Of a stretch of 15,279 nucleotides of DNA, positions 1-6,282 are shown one piece after another. The first letter of the stretch is position 1; the number at the start of each line of letters is the position of its first letter. The notes below the pieces were generated by a model. The model had not been told where the DNA came from and did no database searches. It saw only the letters and a program-made list of their open reading frames with translations. Location of the stretch: assembly GCA_900545445.1 (NCBI GenBank), contig UQZH01000047.1:1-15279 (forward strand). Reading direction: 5' to 3'. This DNA is from an uncultured Collinsella sp. (GTDB lineage: Bacteria > Actinomycetota > Coriobacteriia > Coriobacteriales > Coriobacteriaceae). Made by a program: the position numbers and the translations under genes.

Positions 1-728
1 TGGTTGACCATGGCGCTTCCCTGCTCGACCACGCCGTCGATGCAGATGGACATGCCGGTGCGCACGGCCACCAAGTCACCGGGCTCAAGCTCGGTCGCGG
101 CAACGCTTACCTCGGTGTCGCCGACGACCTTTTGCGCCTTGTCGGGCACATCGAGCAGCGAGTTGATGAGCTCGTTTTCGCTCATGGCGCGGGTGTAGTC
201 CTCGAGCAATTCGCCCACGTTGAGCAGGAACATTGTCTGGCCCGCGGTGTCGACATCACGTTTGACGAACGAAATGCCGATGGCCGACGCGTCAAGCACG
301 GGAACGGTCAGGCGCGGCTGCGCGAGCTCACGGAGGGCGGCGCGCAAAAAGGTCATGTAACCGGCTACGACAAACACCGTACGCAGGGGCGTGGGCAAAA
401 ACCATCGGCGCGCATAGTGGGCGCCGATGAGTGTGGCAAGATCCATAACGAGCTTGTGCTTGCGTGGCTCAAGCTGCATCACGTAACCCGTCTTTGCGTC
501 GGCAATGGCCTGGGCGTCGAGTGCGCCCAGAGCATCGAGCACGCCTGCACGACGCTGCTCGTCATATTCGAGCGCCATCTGGCCGATGCGGCCGTAGACG
601 CGCACCTTGCGCACGCCATCGATTTCGCCACTGAGCTTTAGAAGCGCATCGAGATCGCTCTCTGGCACAGGACCCGCCAACTGGAGGCGGGTCCTGCCGG
701 GGATGTCGCTGATAATCGAGAATCTCAT
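1..728 (-). CDS. Heavy-metal translocating P-type ATPase, N-terminal 242 residues (partial)
   Basis: This is the N-terminal part of a P1B-type metal-transporting ATPase of the inner membrane; the phosphorylation (DKTG) and ATP-binding domains lie beyond the left edge. Residues 1-75 form a small alpha/beta domain starting MRFSIISDIPGRTRLQL that resembles the HMA_2-type domain and has no CxxC metal site. Hydrophobic stretches at about 93-104 and 111-130 and a mixed segment at 145-180 fit the first membrane helices. The actuator domain begins at about 210 with ELEPGDLVAVRTGMSICIDG followed by VVEQGSAMVN, matching the family pattern of a GD motif followed by DG and an acceptor loop. The start at 728 is 18 bp after the stop of the small gene upstream, so the two are very probably co-transcribed. 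The metal cannot be read from this fragment; iron, zinc, manganese and copper are all possible. The family call is firm, the substrate unknown. Confidence 0.88.
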   Translation of the reverse strand, partial: MRFSIISDIPGRTRLQLAGPVPESDLDALLKLSGEIDGVRKVRVYGRIGQMALEYDEQRRAGVLDALGALDAQAIADAKTGYVMQLEPRKHKLVMDLATLIGAHYARRWFLPTPLRTVFVVAGYMTFLRAALRELAQPRLTVPVLDASAIGISFVKRDVDTAGQTMFLLNVGELLEDYTRAMSENELINSLLDVPDKAQKVVGDTEVSVAATELEPGDLVAVRTGMSICIDGVVEQGSAMVN

Positions 729-746
729 AGTTTGTGCCTGGGAGTG

Positions 747-992
747 CTACTCGGCTGCCTTGTCCGCAGCGGCCTCGCTCTGGGTGATGTAGGCCGCCTC
801 GGCAACCATGTCGTCGACATTAGCCTTGGCCTGCTCGACCATGTCCTGGTAGCCATTCTTGATGCGCATGCCGCACGCGATACCCTGCACGCAGGCATTC
901 TTTACCGGAGCGCTGGTAAGCAGCTTGATGCCGGCCGTGCCAAGCAGAAAACCGCCACCGACAAGCAGGGTATTGAACGTCGACTTCTTCAT
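747..992 (-). CDS. DUF6110-like small membrane-associated protein
   Basis: An 81-residue protein, MKKSTFNTLLVGGGFLLGTAG..., with one hydrophobic N-terminal segment (about residues 7-25), a middle motif VKNACVQGIACGMRIKNGYQ with two cysteines, and an amphipathic, Ala/Glu-rich C-terminus. It resembles the DUF6110 family, small proteins of unknown function that I recall next to heavy-metal P-type ATPases; that link is from memory. The start at 992 is preferred over an upstream ATG at 1052 because AAAGGGAGAAG lies just before it, and because the longer form would include the palindrome at 1040-1063. It is 18 bp upstream of the P-type ATPase start, suggesting an accessory role in the same metal-handling unit. 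No function is established; a metallochaperone or small regulatory subunit is a guess based on position only. Confidence 0.8.
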   Translation of the reverse strand: MKKSTFNTLLVGGGFLLGTAGIKLLTSAPVKNACVQGIACGMRIKNGYQDMVEQAKANVDDMVAEAAYITQSEAAADKAAE

Positions 993-1039
993 GTTGCTTC
1001 TCCCTTTTGCCGCATTGGACGCGGCACGGTGCCTCAGCA

Positions 1040-1063
1040 CTCGAGTAAACAAGTTTGCTCGAG
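1040..1063 (-). promoter_or_regulatory. 24-bp palindrome in the leader of the metal-transport unit
   Basis: CTCGAGTAAAC and GTTTGCTCGAG form 11-bp arms (10 of 11 paired) around a 2-bp centre, just downstream of the predicted transcription start and upstream of the ribosome binding site. Such a compact dyad is typical of an operator for a dimeric metal-responsive repressor, but it could also fold as an mRNA hairpin. The cognate regulator is not in the window. Confidence 0.45.
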
Positions 1064-1079
1064 CACACTTTTGGAAAAG

Positions 1080-1108
1080 AGTTTAGTTTATCTAACTATT
1101 GAGGTCAA
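1080..1108 (-). promoter_or_regulatory. Candidate sigma-70-type promoter of the DUF6110 / P-type ATPase unit
   Basis: On the minus strand TTGACC (1108-1103) is followed after exactly 17 bp by TAAACT (1085-1080). It points at the gene starting at 992 and predicts a leader of about 80 nt. A 5-bp inverted repeat TAGTT...AACTA straddles the spacer and -10 region and could be a repressor site. Confidence 0.5.
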
Positions 1109-1176
1109 CAAAGGTTAACTTTTTGGAAATCTTGGGGCGCGATGTGACCAAGGGACCGCCCCTGCGCCACATCCAC

Positions 1177-1206
1177 AAAAAATGAGGGCGCCATCGGCAC
1201 CCTCAT
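1177..1206 (-). terminator. Rho-independent terminator of the gatCAB operon
   Basis: Read on the minus strand, ATGAGGGTGCC, loop GAT, GGCGCCCTCAT forms an 11-bp stem (one G-U pair) followed directly by a T-rich run (1182-1177). It lies about 190 bp past the gatB stop and before the promoter of the next unit, so it closes the gat operon. Confidence 0.85.
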
Positions 1207-1255
1207 TCACCAAATTCCATTCAGCCCCGCCTGACCCGAACGGCCGAGTCGTCAC

Positions 1256-1391
1256 GGAACCGAGGGGCCGGGCGCAGGGCCTTGCCTCTCAATGAGTTCC
1301 GCACGAACAGGAGGCGCCAGTGGCGCCTCCGTCGTGAGTCAGGACTGTTCGAAATTGAGAGGCAAGGCCCTGCGCCCGGCCCCTCGGTTCC
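1256..1391. repeat. 136-bp element with 38-bp perfect inverted terminal arms and a nested hairpin
   Basis: Positions 1256-1293 are the exact reverse complement of 1354-1391 (38 of 38). The 60-bp interior holds a further perfect stem, GGAGGCGCC (1310-1318) with GGCGCCTCC (1322-1330) around AGT, and a 7-bp pair CGAACAG (1304-1310) with CTGTTCG (1345-1351) that partly competes with it. The element begins three bases after the gatB stop codon. There is no open reading frame of note, no obvious target-site duplication and no T-run, so it looks more like a palindromic MITE-like or REP-like insertion than an ordinary terminator. Confidence 0.8.
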
Positions 1392-1394
1392 CGC

Positions 1395-3071
1395 TTACGA
1401 GAGCGACGTTCTCAGCAACTCGTTGAAGAGCTTCGGGTTGCCCTTGCCGCGGCTCGCCTTCATGCACTGGCCCACCAAAAAGCCGATGACCTTCTGGTTG
1501 CCGTCACGATACTGCTGCGCCTGATCGGCACAGTTAGCCAGCACCTCGTCCACGATCGGCTGCAGCGCGCCGGCATCGCTCACCTGACGCATACCACGCT
1601 CGTCGACGATCTTGTTGGGGTCGTCACCGGTCTGGGCCATGGCCTCAAAGACCTCGTGAGCCTGGTTGGAGCTGATGGCATCGGTCGCCAGCAGCTTGGC
1701 AAGGGCTGCCACCTGAGCCGGTGCAATACCGGACTCGGCCAGCGAGACGCCCACGCCCTTAAGGTAGGCGATCATCTCGTTGACCAGCAGGTTTGCGACC
1801 GTCTGGGCCTCCTTACCGGCCATTCCGGCAGCAGCGGCCTCAAAGAAGTCGGCAAACTCGGGGTCGCCGGCAATCTGCTCGGCATCGGCCGCCTTAATGC
1901 CAAAGTCGGCCTCAAAACGGGCGCGCTTGGCATCGGGCAGCTCGGGAATCTCGCCACGGCAGCGGTCGATGAACTCGTCGTCCAGATCGAACGGCGCCAG
2001 GTCGGGATCGGGGAACAGGCGATAGTCGTCGGCCGTCTCCTTGACACGCATGACTACGGTGCGCTTGCGACTGGGCTCCCAGTGGCGGGTCTCCTGATAG
2101 ATGATTCCGCCCTCCTCGAGCACCTCGGCCTGACGGCAGATCTCGTAGGCAAGGCCATCATGCAGGCTCTTAAACGAGTTGAGGTTCTTAAGCTCGGTCT
2201 TGGTGCCCAGCTTGGTCTCGCCACGGCGGCGCAGCGACACGTTGCCGTCGCAGCGCATGGAACCCTTCTCCATGGAGCAGTCAGAAATGCCCAGCGTCAC
2301 AAAGATGCGACGGAGCTTCTCCATAAACAGGCGCGCTTCCTCGGGCGTACGCAAGTCGGGCTCAGTCACGAGTTCAATCAAAGGCGTGCCGCAGCGGTTG
2401 TAGTCGACGAGCGACTCGGTCGCGGCGGTAATGCGGCCCTCGGCACCGCCCACGTGCACCATCTTGGCGGCGTCCTCCTCCATGTGGATGCGCAGGATGC
2501 GGATGGGCACCGTGTAGGAACCATCCTCGCGGCGCTCGGGCATCTGTAGGTTGGACGCGTCGTAGCTGGCCAGATGACCGGCACGCTGATTGCCTTCGCG
2601 CATGGTCGACGTCATGGACGTGGACAGGCCCTCGGCGTTGGCCGAAGCGCTCGCCAGGCTCTGGGCCTCGGCCTCGCCAAATGCGCAGTCGGGGCGCTCG
2701 GCGGCGCCGCGACCGGTCACGTCAAGATTCAGGTGACCGTACATGGCAAAGGCGACCGGACCCTGCGTGGTCTGGAAGTTCTTGGCCATGTCGGGATAGA
2801 AGTAGTGCTTGCGATAGAACATCGAGTGGCGCTGGATCTCGCAGTTGGTGGCGAGACCTGCCTTGACGATGCTCTCGATGGCGCGCTTGTTGGGCACCGG
2901 CAAGGCGCCGGGCAGGCCCAGACACACCGGGCACACGTTGGCGTTGGGCTCGTCATCGTGGCTGAGCTTGCAGTTGCAGAACATCTTGGTATCGAGTGCG
3001 GTGAGCTCGGTATGGATCTCCAGGCCGATCACGGCCTCCCAATCCTGCAGGACCTCGGAAAGCTCCTTCAT
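1395..3071 (-). CDS. gatB: Aspartyl/glutamyl-tRNA(Asn/Gln) amidotransferase subunit B
   Basis: GatB is the kinase and tRNA-binding subunit of GatCAB, which amidates Glu-tRNA(Gln) and Asp-tRNA(Asn) in cells lacking GlnRS or AsnRS. The 558-residue protein shows the cradle domain with zinc ligands C32, C34, C47 and C50 (FCNCKL... and NVCPVCLGLPGALPVPN), YFYPDMAKNFQ at 90-100, RIHMEEDAAK at 194-203, LVDYNRCGTPLIELV at 221-235, KTELKNLNSF at 291-300, and the helical and YqeY-like C-terminal domain from about 370. GatB is usually 475-490 residues; the surplus is an insertion at about 119-188, rich in Ala, Ser, Glu and Met, between the NLDV strand and the EEDAAK motif. The ATG overlaps the gatA stop as TAATG, which shows translational coupling. 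Identification is certain; the role of the insertion is unknown. Confidence 0.97.
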   Translation of the reverse strand: MKELSEVLQDWEAVIGLEIHTELTALDTKMFCNCKLSHDDEPNANVCPVCLGLPGALPVPNKRAIESIVKAGLATNCEIQRHSMFYRKHYFYPDMAKNFQTTQGPVAFAMYGHLNLDVTGRGAAERPDCAFGEAEAQSLASASANAEGLSTSMTSTMREGNQRAGHLASYDASNLQMPERREDGSYTVPIRILRIHMEEDAAKMVHVGGAEGRITAATESLVDYNRCGTPLIELVTEPDLRTPEEARLFMEKLRRIFVTLGISDCSMEKGSMRCDGNVSLRRRGETKLGTKTELKNLNSFKSLHDGLAYEICRQAEVLEEGGIIYQETRHWEPSRKRTVVMRVKETADDYRLFPDPDLAPFDLDDEFIDRCRGEIPELPDAKRARFEADFGIKAADAEQIAGDPEFADFFEAAAAGMAGKEAQTVANLLVNEMIAYLKGVGVSLAESGIAPAQVAALAKLLATDAISSNQAHEVFEAMAQTGDDPNKIVDERGMRQVSDAGALQPIVDEVLANCADQAQQYRDGNQKVIGFLVGQCMKASRGKGNPKLFNELLRTSLS

Positions 3072-4585
3072 TACAGCTCGCCTCCCTTCCCGGCAAAAGC
3101 GGGCGCGACGGAAAGCGCGGGCGCACCCGTGGCGGCATCGGCAAAGCCGCGCTCCAGGGCGCGGGCAAACGTGAGCAGCTGACGGTCCTTAAACGCCGGA
3201 CCCACCAGCTGGGCAGAAACGGGCAGCTGAGTGTCCTCGCCCAGACCCAGCGGCACCGAGATACCACCGTTGCCGCAAATGTTGAGCGAGATGGTGTACA
3301 GGTCGGAGAGGTACATCTGCGTGGGGTCGCTGATCTCGCCAAACTTAAAAGCCGTGCGCGGCGAGGCGGGCATAAGGATGGTGTCCACCTTGGCATACGC
3401 GGCATCGTAGTCCTGCGTGATGAGCGTGCGGGCCTTTTGCGCAGCGTAGTAGTACTTGTCGTACACGCCCGAGCTCAGCAGGTAGGCGCCGAGCATCTGA
3501 CGGCGCTTGGCCTCGGCGCCAAAGCCGTGGGCGCGCGAAAGCGAGCTTTGGTCGGACAGGTTGGCGCAGCCCTCCTCCTGATAGCCGTAGCGAATGCCGT
3601 CGAAGCGAGCCAGGTTGGAGAACGCCTCGGCCGGGCCGATGACGTAGTAGGCGGCGATGGCGGCGTCCAGGTGCGGCAGGTCGACCTCGACCAACTCGGC
3701 GCCCTGGTTCTGCAGCTCCTGGGCAGCGCGCTGAACAGCGGCCTTGACCTCGGGCGTCAGGCCCTCGGCCTCCATAAACGCGGGGATAATGCCCACGCGC
3801 TTGCCCTCGATGCTGTCGTTGAGATGCTCGGTAAAGTCGACGGCGCAATCCTGACTGGTGCAGTCGTACGGATCGTGGCCCGCGCCGGTAAGCGCGTTCA
3901 TGGCCAGCGCGACATCCTCGACCGTACGGCCAAAGGGGCCCACCTGGTCGAGCGACGAGCCAAAGGCAACCACGCCGTAACGGCTCACGGCGCCATACGT
4001 GGGCTTAAAGCCCACCACGCCGCACAGTGATGCCGGCTGGCGAATGGAGCCGCCGGTGTCCGAGCCCAGCGAGAGCGCGACCTCGCCCGCGGCGACAGCT
4101 GCAGCGGAGCCACCCGAGGAGCCGCCGGGCACGCGCTCGGTATCCCAAGGGTTGTTGGTGCGGTGGAACGCCGAGCTCTCGGTGGAGCTGCCAAAGGCAA
4201 ACTCGTCCATGTTGGCCTTGCCCATGGGCAGGCAGCCGGCGTCGAGCATGCGCTGGACGCAGGTGGCGGTGTAGACGCTCTGGTAATCCCCGAGCATGCG
4301 GGAGGCGCAGGTGGTGCGCGTGCCCACAAGGTTCATGTTGTCCTTGATGGCCAGCGGCACGCCCGCGAGCGGGGGCAGCGGCTTGCCTGCGGCGCGGTCG
4401 GCATCCACGCGCGCGGCGGCCTCGAGCGCAAGCTCGGGCGCCACCTGCAGGAATGCCTGGACCCCGCCCTCGCGCGCCTCGATGGCGGCAAGAGAGGCCT
4501 TGGCCACCTCGGTAGCGGTAAAGTCGCCGGCGGCAACGCCCGCGGCGATCTGGGCGGCGGTAAGGGAATCGAAGCTTAGCGCCAT
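3071..4585 (-). CDS. gatA: Aspartyl/glutamyl-tRNA(Asn/Gln) amidotransferase subunit A
   Basis: GatA is the glutaminase subunit of GatCAB: it hydrolyses glutamine and passes the ammonia to GatB. The 504-residue sequence is a full-length amidase-signature protein. The catalytic Lys-cisSer-Ser triad is visible: K81 in PLAIKDN, S156 in VPGGSSGGSAAAVAAG, and nucleophile S180 in GSDTGGSIRQPAS, each two residues beyond the positions I recall for the Staphylococcus aureus enzyme. FKPTYGAVSRYGVVAFGSSLDQVGP follows as expected. The gene is coupled on both sides by one-base TAATG overlaps, with gatC upstream and gatB downstream, so the three subunits are translated from one message in the order C-A-B. 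No unusual features. Confidence 0.97.
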   Translation of the reverse strand: MALSFDSLTAAQIAAGVAAGDFTATEVAKASLAAIEAREGGVQAFLQVAPELALEAAARVDADRAAGKPLPPLAGVPLAIKDNMNLVGTRTTCASRMLGDYQSVYTATCVQRMLDAGCLPMGKANMDEFAFGSSTESSAFHRTNNPWDTERVPGGSSGGSAAAVAAGEVALSLGSDTGGSIRQPASLCGVVGFKPTYGAVSRYGVVAFGSSLDQVGPFGRTVEDVALAMNALTGAGHDPYDCTSQDCAVDFTEHLNDSIEGKRVGIIPAFMEAEGLTPEVKAAVQRAAQELQNQGAELVEVDLPHLDAAIAAYYVIGPAEAFSNLARFDGIRYGYQEEGCANLSDQSSLSRAHGFGAEAKRRQMLGAYLLSSGVYDKYYYAAQKARTLITQDYDAAYAKVDTILMPASPRTAFKFGEISDPTQMYLSDLYTISLNICGNGGISVPLGLGEDTQLPVSAQLVGPAFKDRQLLTFARALERGFADAATGAPALSVAPAFAGKGGEL

Positions 4586-4896
4586 TACTCGCTCTCCCCC
4601 TCTCCCAAAATGGACGGCACGCGGAAGTAGCGGTCGCGCGCGCTGCCGGCGTTTTCCAGCGCAACGTCGAGCGGCAGGTCGCGCTCGGGCTCGCGCAGGT
4701 CGTCGCCCATCACGTTGGACAGGCTTCCGATGGGATGGAACGTGGGCTCCACGTCGGGCAAGTCATATTGCAAGACGGGCTCGAGCATCTGGACGGCGTC
4801 GTTCAGGTAGGACGTCATCTTGGTGAGCTCGTCATCGGTCAGTGCGATCTTTGCGTACTCGGCGATGCCGCGCACGTCTTTCTCGCTGAGTGCCAT
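4585..4896 (-). CDS. gatC: Aspartyl/glutamyl-tRNA(Asn/Gln) amidotransferase subunit C
   Basis: GatC is the small belt subunit that holds GatA and GatB together. The 103-residue form MALSEKDVRGIAEYAKIALT... shows the expected N-terminal helices (VRGIAEYAKIALTDDELTKM), the middle segment MLEPVLQYDLPDVEPTFHP, and the C-terminal LREPERDLPLDVALENA...RYFRVPSIL pattern of the family. A longer reading from an ATG at 4914 exists, but GGAAGGGAGC (4910-4901) sits at ideal distance from the ATG at 4896, so the shorter start is chosen. Its stop overlaps the gatA start (TAATG). First gene of the operon. Confidence 0.94.
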   Translation of the reverse strand: MALSEKDVRGIAEYAKIALTDDELTKMTSYLNDAVQMLEPVLQYDLPDVEPTFHPIGSLSNVMGDDLREPERDLPLDVALENAGSARDRYFRVPSILGEGESE

Positions 4897-4931
4897 AGGC
4901 GCTCCCTTCCGCATAACAGATAAACCGCTCT

Positions 4932-4937
4932 AGTATA
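4932..4937 (-). promoter_or_regulatory. Candidate -10 box for gatCAB
   Basis: TATACT on the minus strand lies about 36 bp before the gatC start and would give a leader of roughly 29 nt. No convincing -35 hexamer sits 16-18 bp upstream, so this is a weak assignment resting on the -10 match and its position. Confidence 0.35.
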
Positions 4938-5046
4938 CAAGGCAACGCCGCTTGGAGCAGGTGCTTTACCCAAATGCAGCGAAAACGTAACGAGGACGGC
5001 GGGCTGGCAGGCAACGAGCTGGCGGTTCTGCTGCGAAATCGCACCG

Positions 5047-5109
5047 TCCATAGCGAAAACCGTCCTGTCCACAGCGAAAACCGTCTCGCCCGCAGCGAAA
5101 AGCATCACA
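5047..5109. repeat. Three degenerate 21-bp tandem repeats upstream of gatC
   Basis: Three 21-bp units (5047-5067, 5068-5088, 5089-5109) share the core AGCGAAAA at exactly 21-bp spacing, with the first two agreeing at most positions. Looser relatives of the core lie at about 5032 and 4978. They occupy the 325-bp non-coding gap between srtC and gatC. They could be a decayed coding minisatellite (7 residues per unit on the minus strand) or spaced protein-binding sites; nothing in the sequence decides this. Confidence 0.6.
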
Positions 5110-5173
5110 AGATTCGACACTTTTCGTCCAAATCGCGATTTTCATTGAATGTTGTGATGGTTTGGAAGTCCCG

Positions 5174-5208
5174 ACCACCACAAAGGTGCCTGTCCCCATT
5201 GTGGTGGT
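5174..5208. repeat. REP-like hairpin after srtC (copy 1)
   Basis: ACCACCACAA (5174-5183) pairs perfectly with TTGTGGTGGT (5199-5208) around a 15-nt loop AGGTGCCTGTCCCCA. It starts 13 bp past the srtC stop, so it may stabilise or end that message, although no T-run follows. The loop nearly matches that of a second hairpin at 15111-15142, which marks it as a dispersed repeat. I recall similar GGGGACAGGC-containing repeats from other genomes, linked there to RAYT transposases, but that link is not tested here. Confidence 0.65.
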
Positions 5209-5221
5209 TCTGAAGAATGTC

Positions 5222-6160
5222 TTATGCCGAGGCCTTGGTCTTGCGGCGCTTGCGGACCGCGTGGATCACGATGTCCAGTAGCAACAGCACAATGGCCACG
5301 ACCACGATGAGCACGGCAAACTCGCGCTTGCCCCAGTGGCGGCCGGCCAGCGACTTTTGCTTGTCGACGTCCTTCTTGTTGTACTTGGTGCGCACGCAAT
5401 ACACCAGCAGGCGATGGTCGTTCACGCCGTAGGGCGTGCAGGTGACGAGCGTCACCTTGTCGGCGCCGGGCTCGATGGTCAGCGACTCCATCTCCTCGGG
5501 CAGCACCACCTCGGAGTCCACCATCTTGTAGGCGAGCGTCTTGTTCATGGTGTGCAGCAGCACCAGGTCGCCGGGCTCCAGCGAGTGGATGTCGTCGAAC
5601 ATGCTCAGGTTGCGCATGCCCGAGTGCGCGGTGAGCACGCAATGCGTCGAGGTGCCGCCCACCGGCAGGCTCGTGCCCTCCAGGTGGCCGACGCCCGCCA
5701 TAAGGACCTCCTCGCTCGTGCCGTGGTAGATGGGCATGCTCACGTCGATGGAGGGGATCTCGACCCAGCTCATCATGGGGTCGCGGTCAAAAATGAGCTG
5801 TTGGGCGTAGGGCTCGATCTGGTCGGCGGGGAGCTCGGTGGCCTCGCCCGCCAGCTGTTCGTTAAAGGAGCGAGCCTGGAGCAGGATGCGCTCGCGCTCC
5901 TCGGCAGACAGCGCGTCCACGGTGCTGGACACGGTGCTGATCTGGTTGAACACGCCCGAGGCCTCGAGCCGGTCCAAGATCCACGGCCAGGTCATAAGGC
6001 CCACGCCAATAAGGATGATGACGATGGTGATGAGCCGATCGGCCCAGCGCGGCAGTCGCTTTCGACGGCGCTTGGGCTTTTGTTGAGGTTTGGGCTGAGG
6101 GCTTGAGCCGCCGTTGTCCGCGGCGTTATTGCTCTTCATATGTTTGGCGCCCTGCACCAT
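5222..6160 (-). CDS. srtC: Class C sortase (pilus polymerase)
   Basis: A membrane transpeptidase that cleaves LPxTG-type signals and joins pilin subunits through the pilin-motif lysine. The 312-residue protein has a basic, Gln/Pro-rich cytoplasmic N-terminus, a membrane helix at about 43-60, the sortase beta-barrel, and a second C-terminal helix (281-300) with a KRRKTK tail; the two-helix layout is typical of class C. Catalytic residues are H179 (LTAHSG), C241 (TLVTCTPYG) and R250 (NDHRLLV). The lid motif is DPM at 127-129 instead of the common DPF or DPW. The ATG at 6160 is favoured over an internal one at 6139 because GAGGAG lies about 10 bp before it. It lies downstream of the pilin genes on the same strand, separated from them by a regulator gene, and is the only sortase in the window. 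Confidence 0.95.
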   Translation of the reverse strand: MVQGAKHMKSNNAADNGGSSPQPKPQQKPKRRRKRLPRWADRLITIVIILIGVGLMTWPWILDRLEASGVFNQISTVSSTVDALSAEERERILLQARSFNEQLAGEATELPADQIEPYAQQLIFDRDPMMSWVEIPSIDVSMPIYHGTSEEVLMAGVGHLEGTSLPVGGTSTHCVLTAHSGMRNLSMFDDIHSLEPGDLVLLHTMNKTLAYKMVDSEVVLPEEMESLTIEPGADKVTLVTCTPYGVNDHRLLVYCVRTKYNKKDVDKQKSLAGRHWGKREFAVLIVVVAIVLLLLDIVIHAVRKRRKTKASA

Positions 6161-6198
6161 CGCCGGTCACTCCTCTACAGCTCAGGTTGTCTAAACAA

Positions 6199-6204
6199 AT
6201 AATA
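6199..6204 (-). promoter_or_regulatory. Candidate -10 box for srtC
   Basis: TATTAT on the minus strand lies about 40 bp before the srtC start in the 122-bp gap after the regulator gene. There is no clear -35 box, so srtC may instead be read through from the upstream gene. Low confidence. Confidence 0.25.
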
Positions 6205-6282
6205 GCCGAATTGCGAGCTCATGCGCCGGACAACGCAGCTAGGACCGAAACACCGCCTACGGTCCGAATTCTTGGAGACCTT

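Noticed and set aside
1256..1391. Insertion sequence
   Set aside because: No transposase ORF fits in 136 bp and no target duplication is visible; at most it is a non-autonomous element.
1656..4579. Long plus-strand ORFs opposite gatB and gatA (for example 1656-2549, 3437-4030)
   Set aside because: They are antisense shadows of GC-rich coding sequence, without ribosome sites and with no recognisable protein.
5047..5109. CRISPR array
   Set aside because: Units are 21 bp directly abutting with no spacers, too short and too degenerate for CRISPR repeats, and no cas genes are present.
4839..5199. Minus-strand ORFs with 7-residue repeats (4839-5120 and 4966-5199)
   Set aside because: No ribosome site; one overlaps gatC and its promoter. 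The repeats are better recorded as DNA repeats.
5336..6106. 256-codon plus-strand ORF opposite srtC
   Set aside because: Low-complexity His/Val/Ala/Leu/Gly shadow; the sortase on the minus strand has its full set of catalytic residues.
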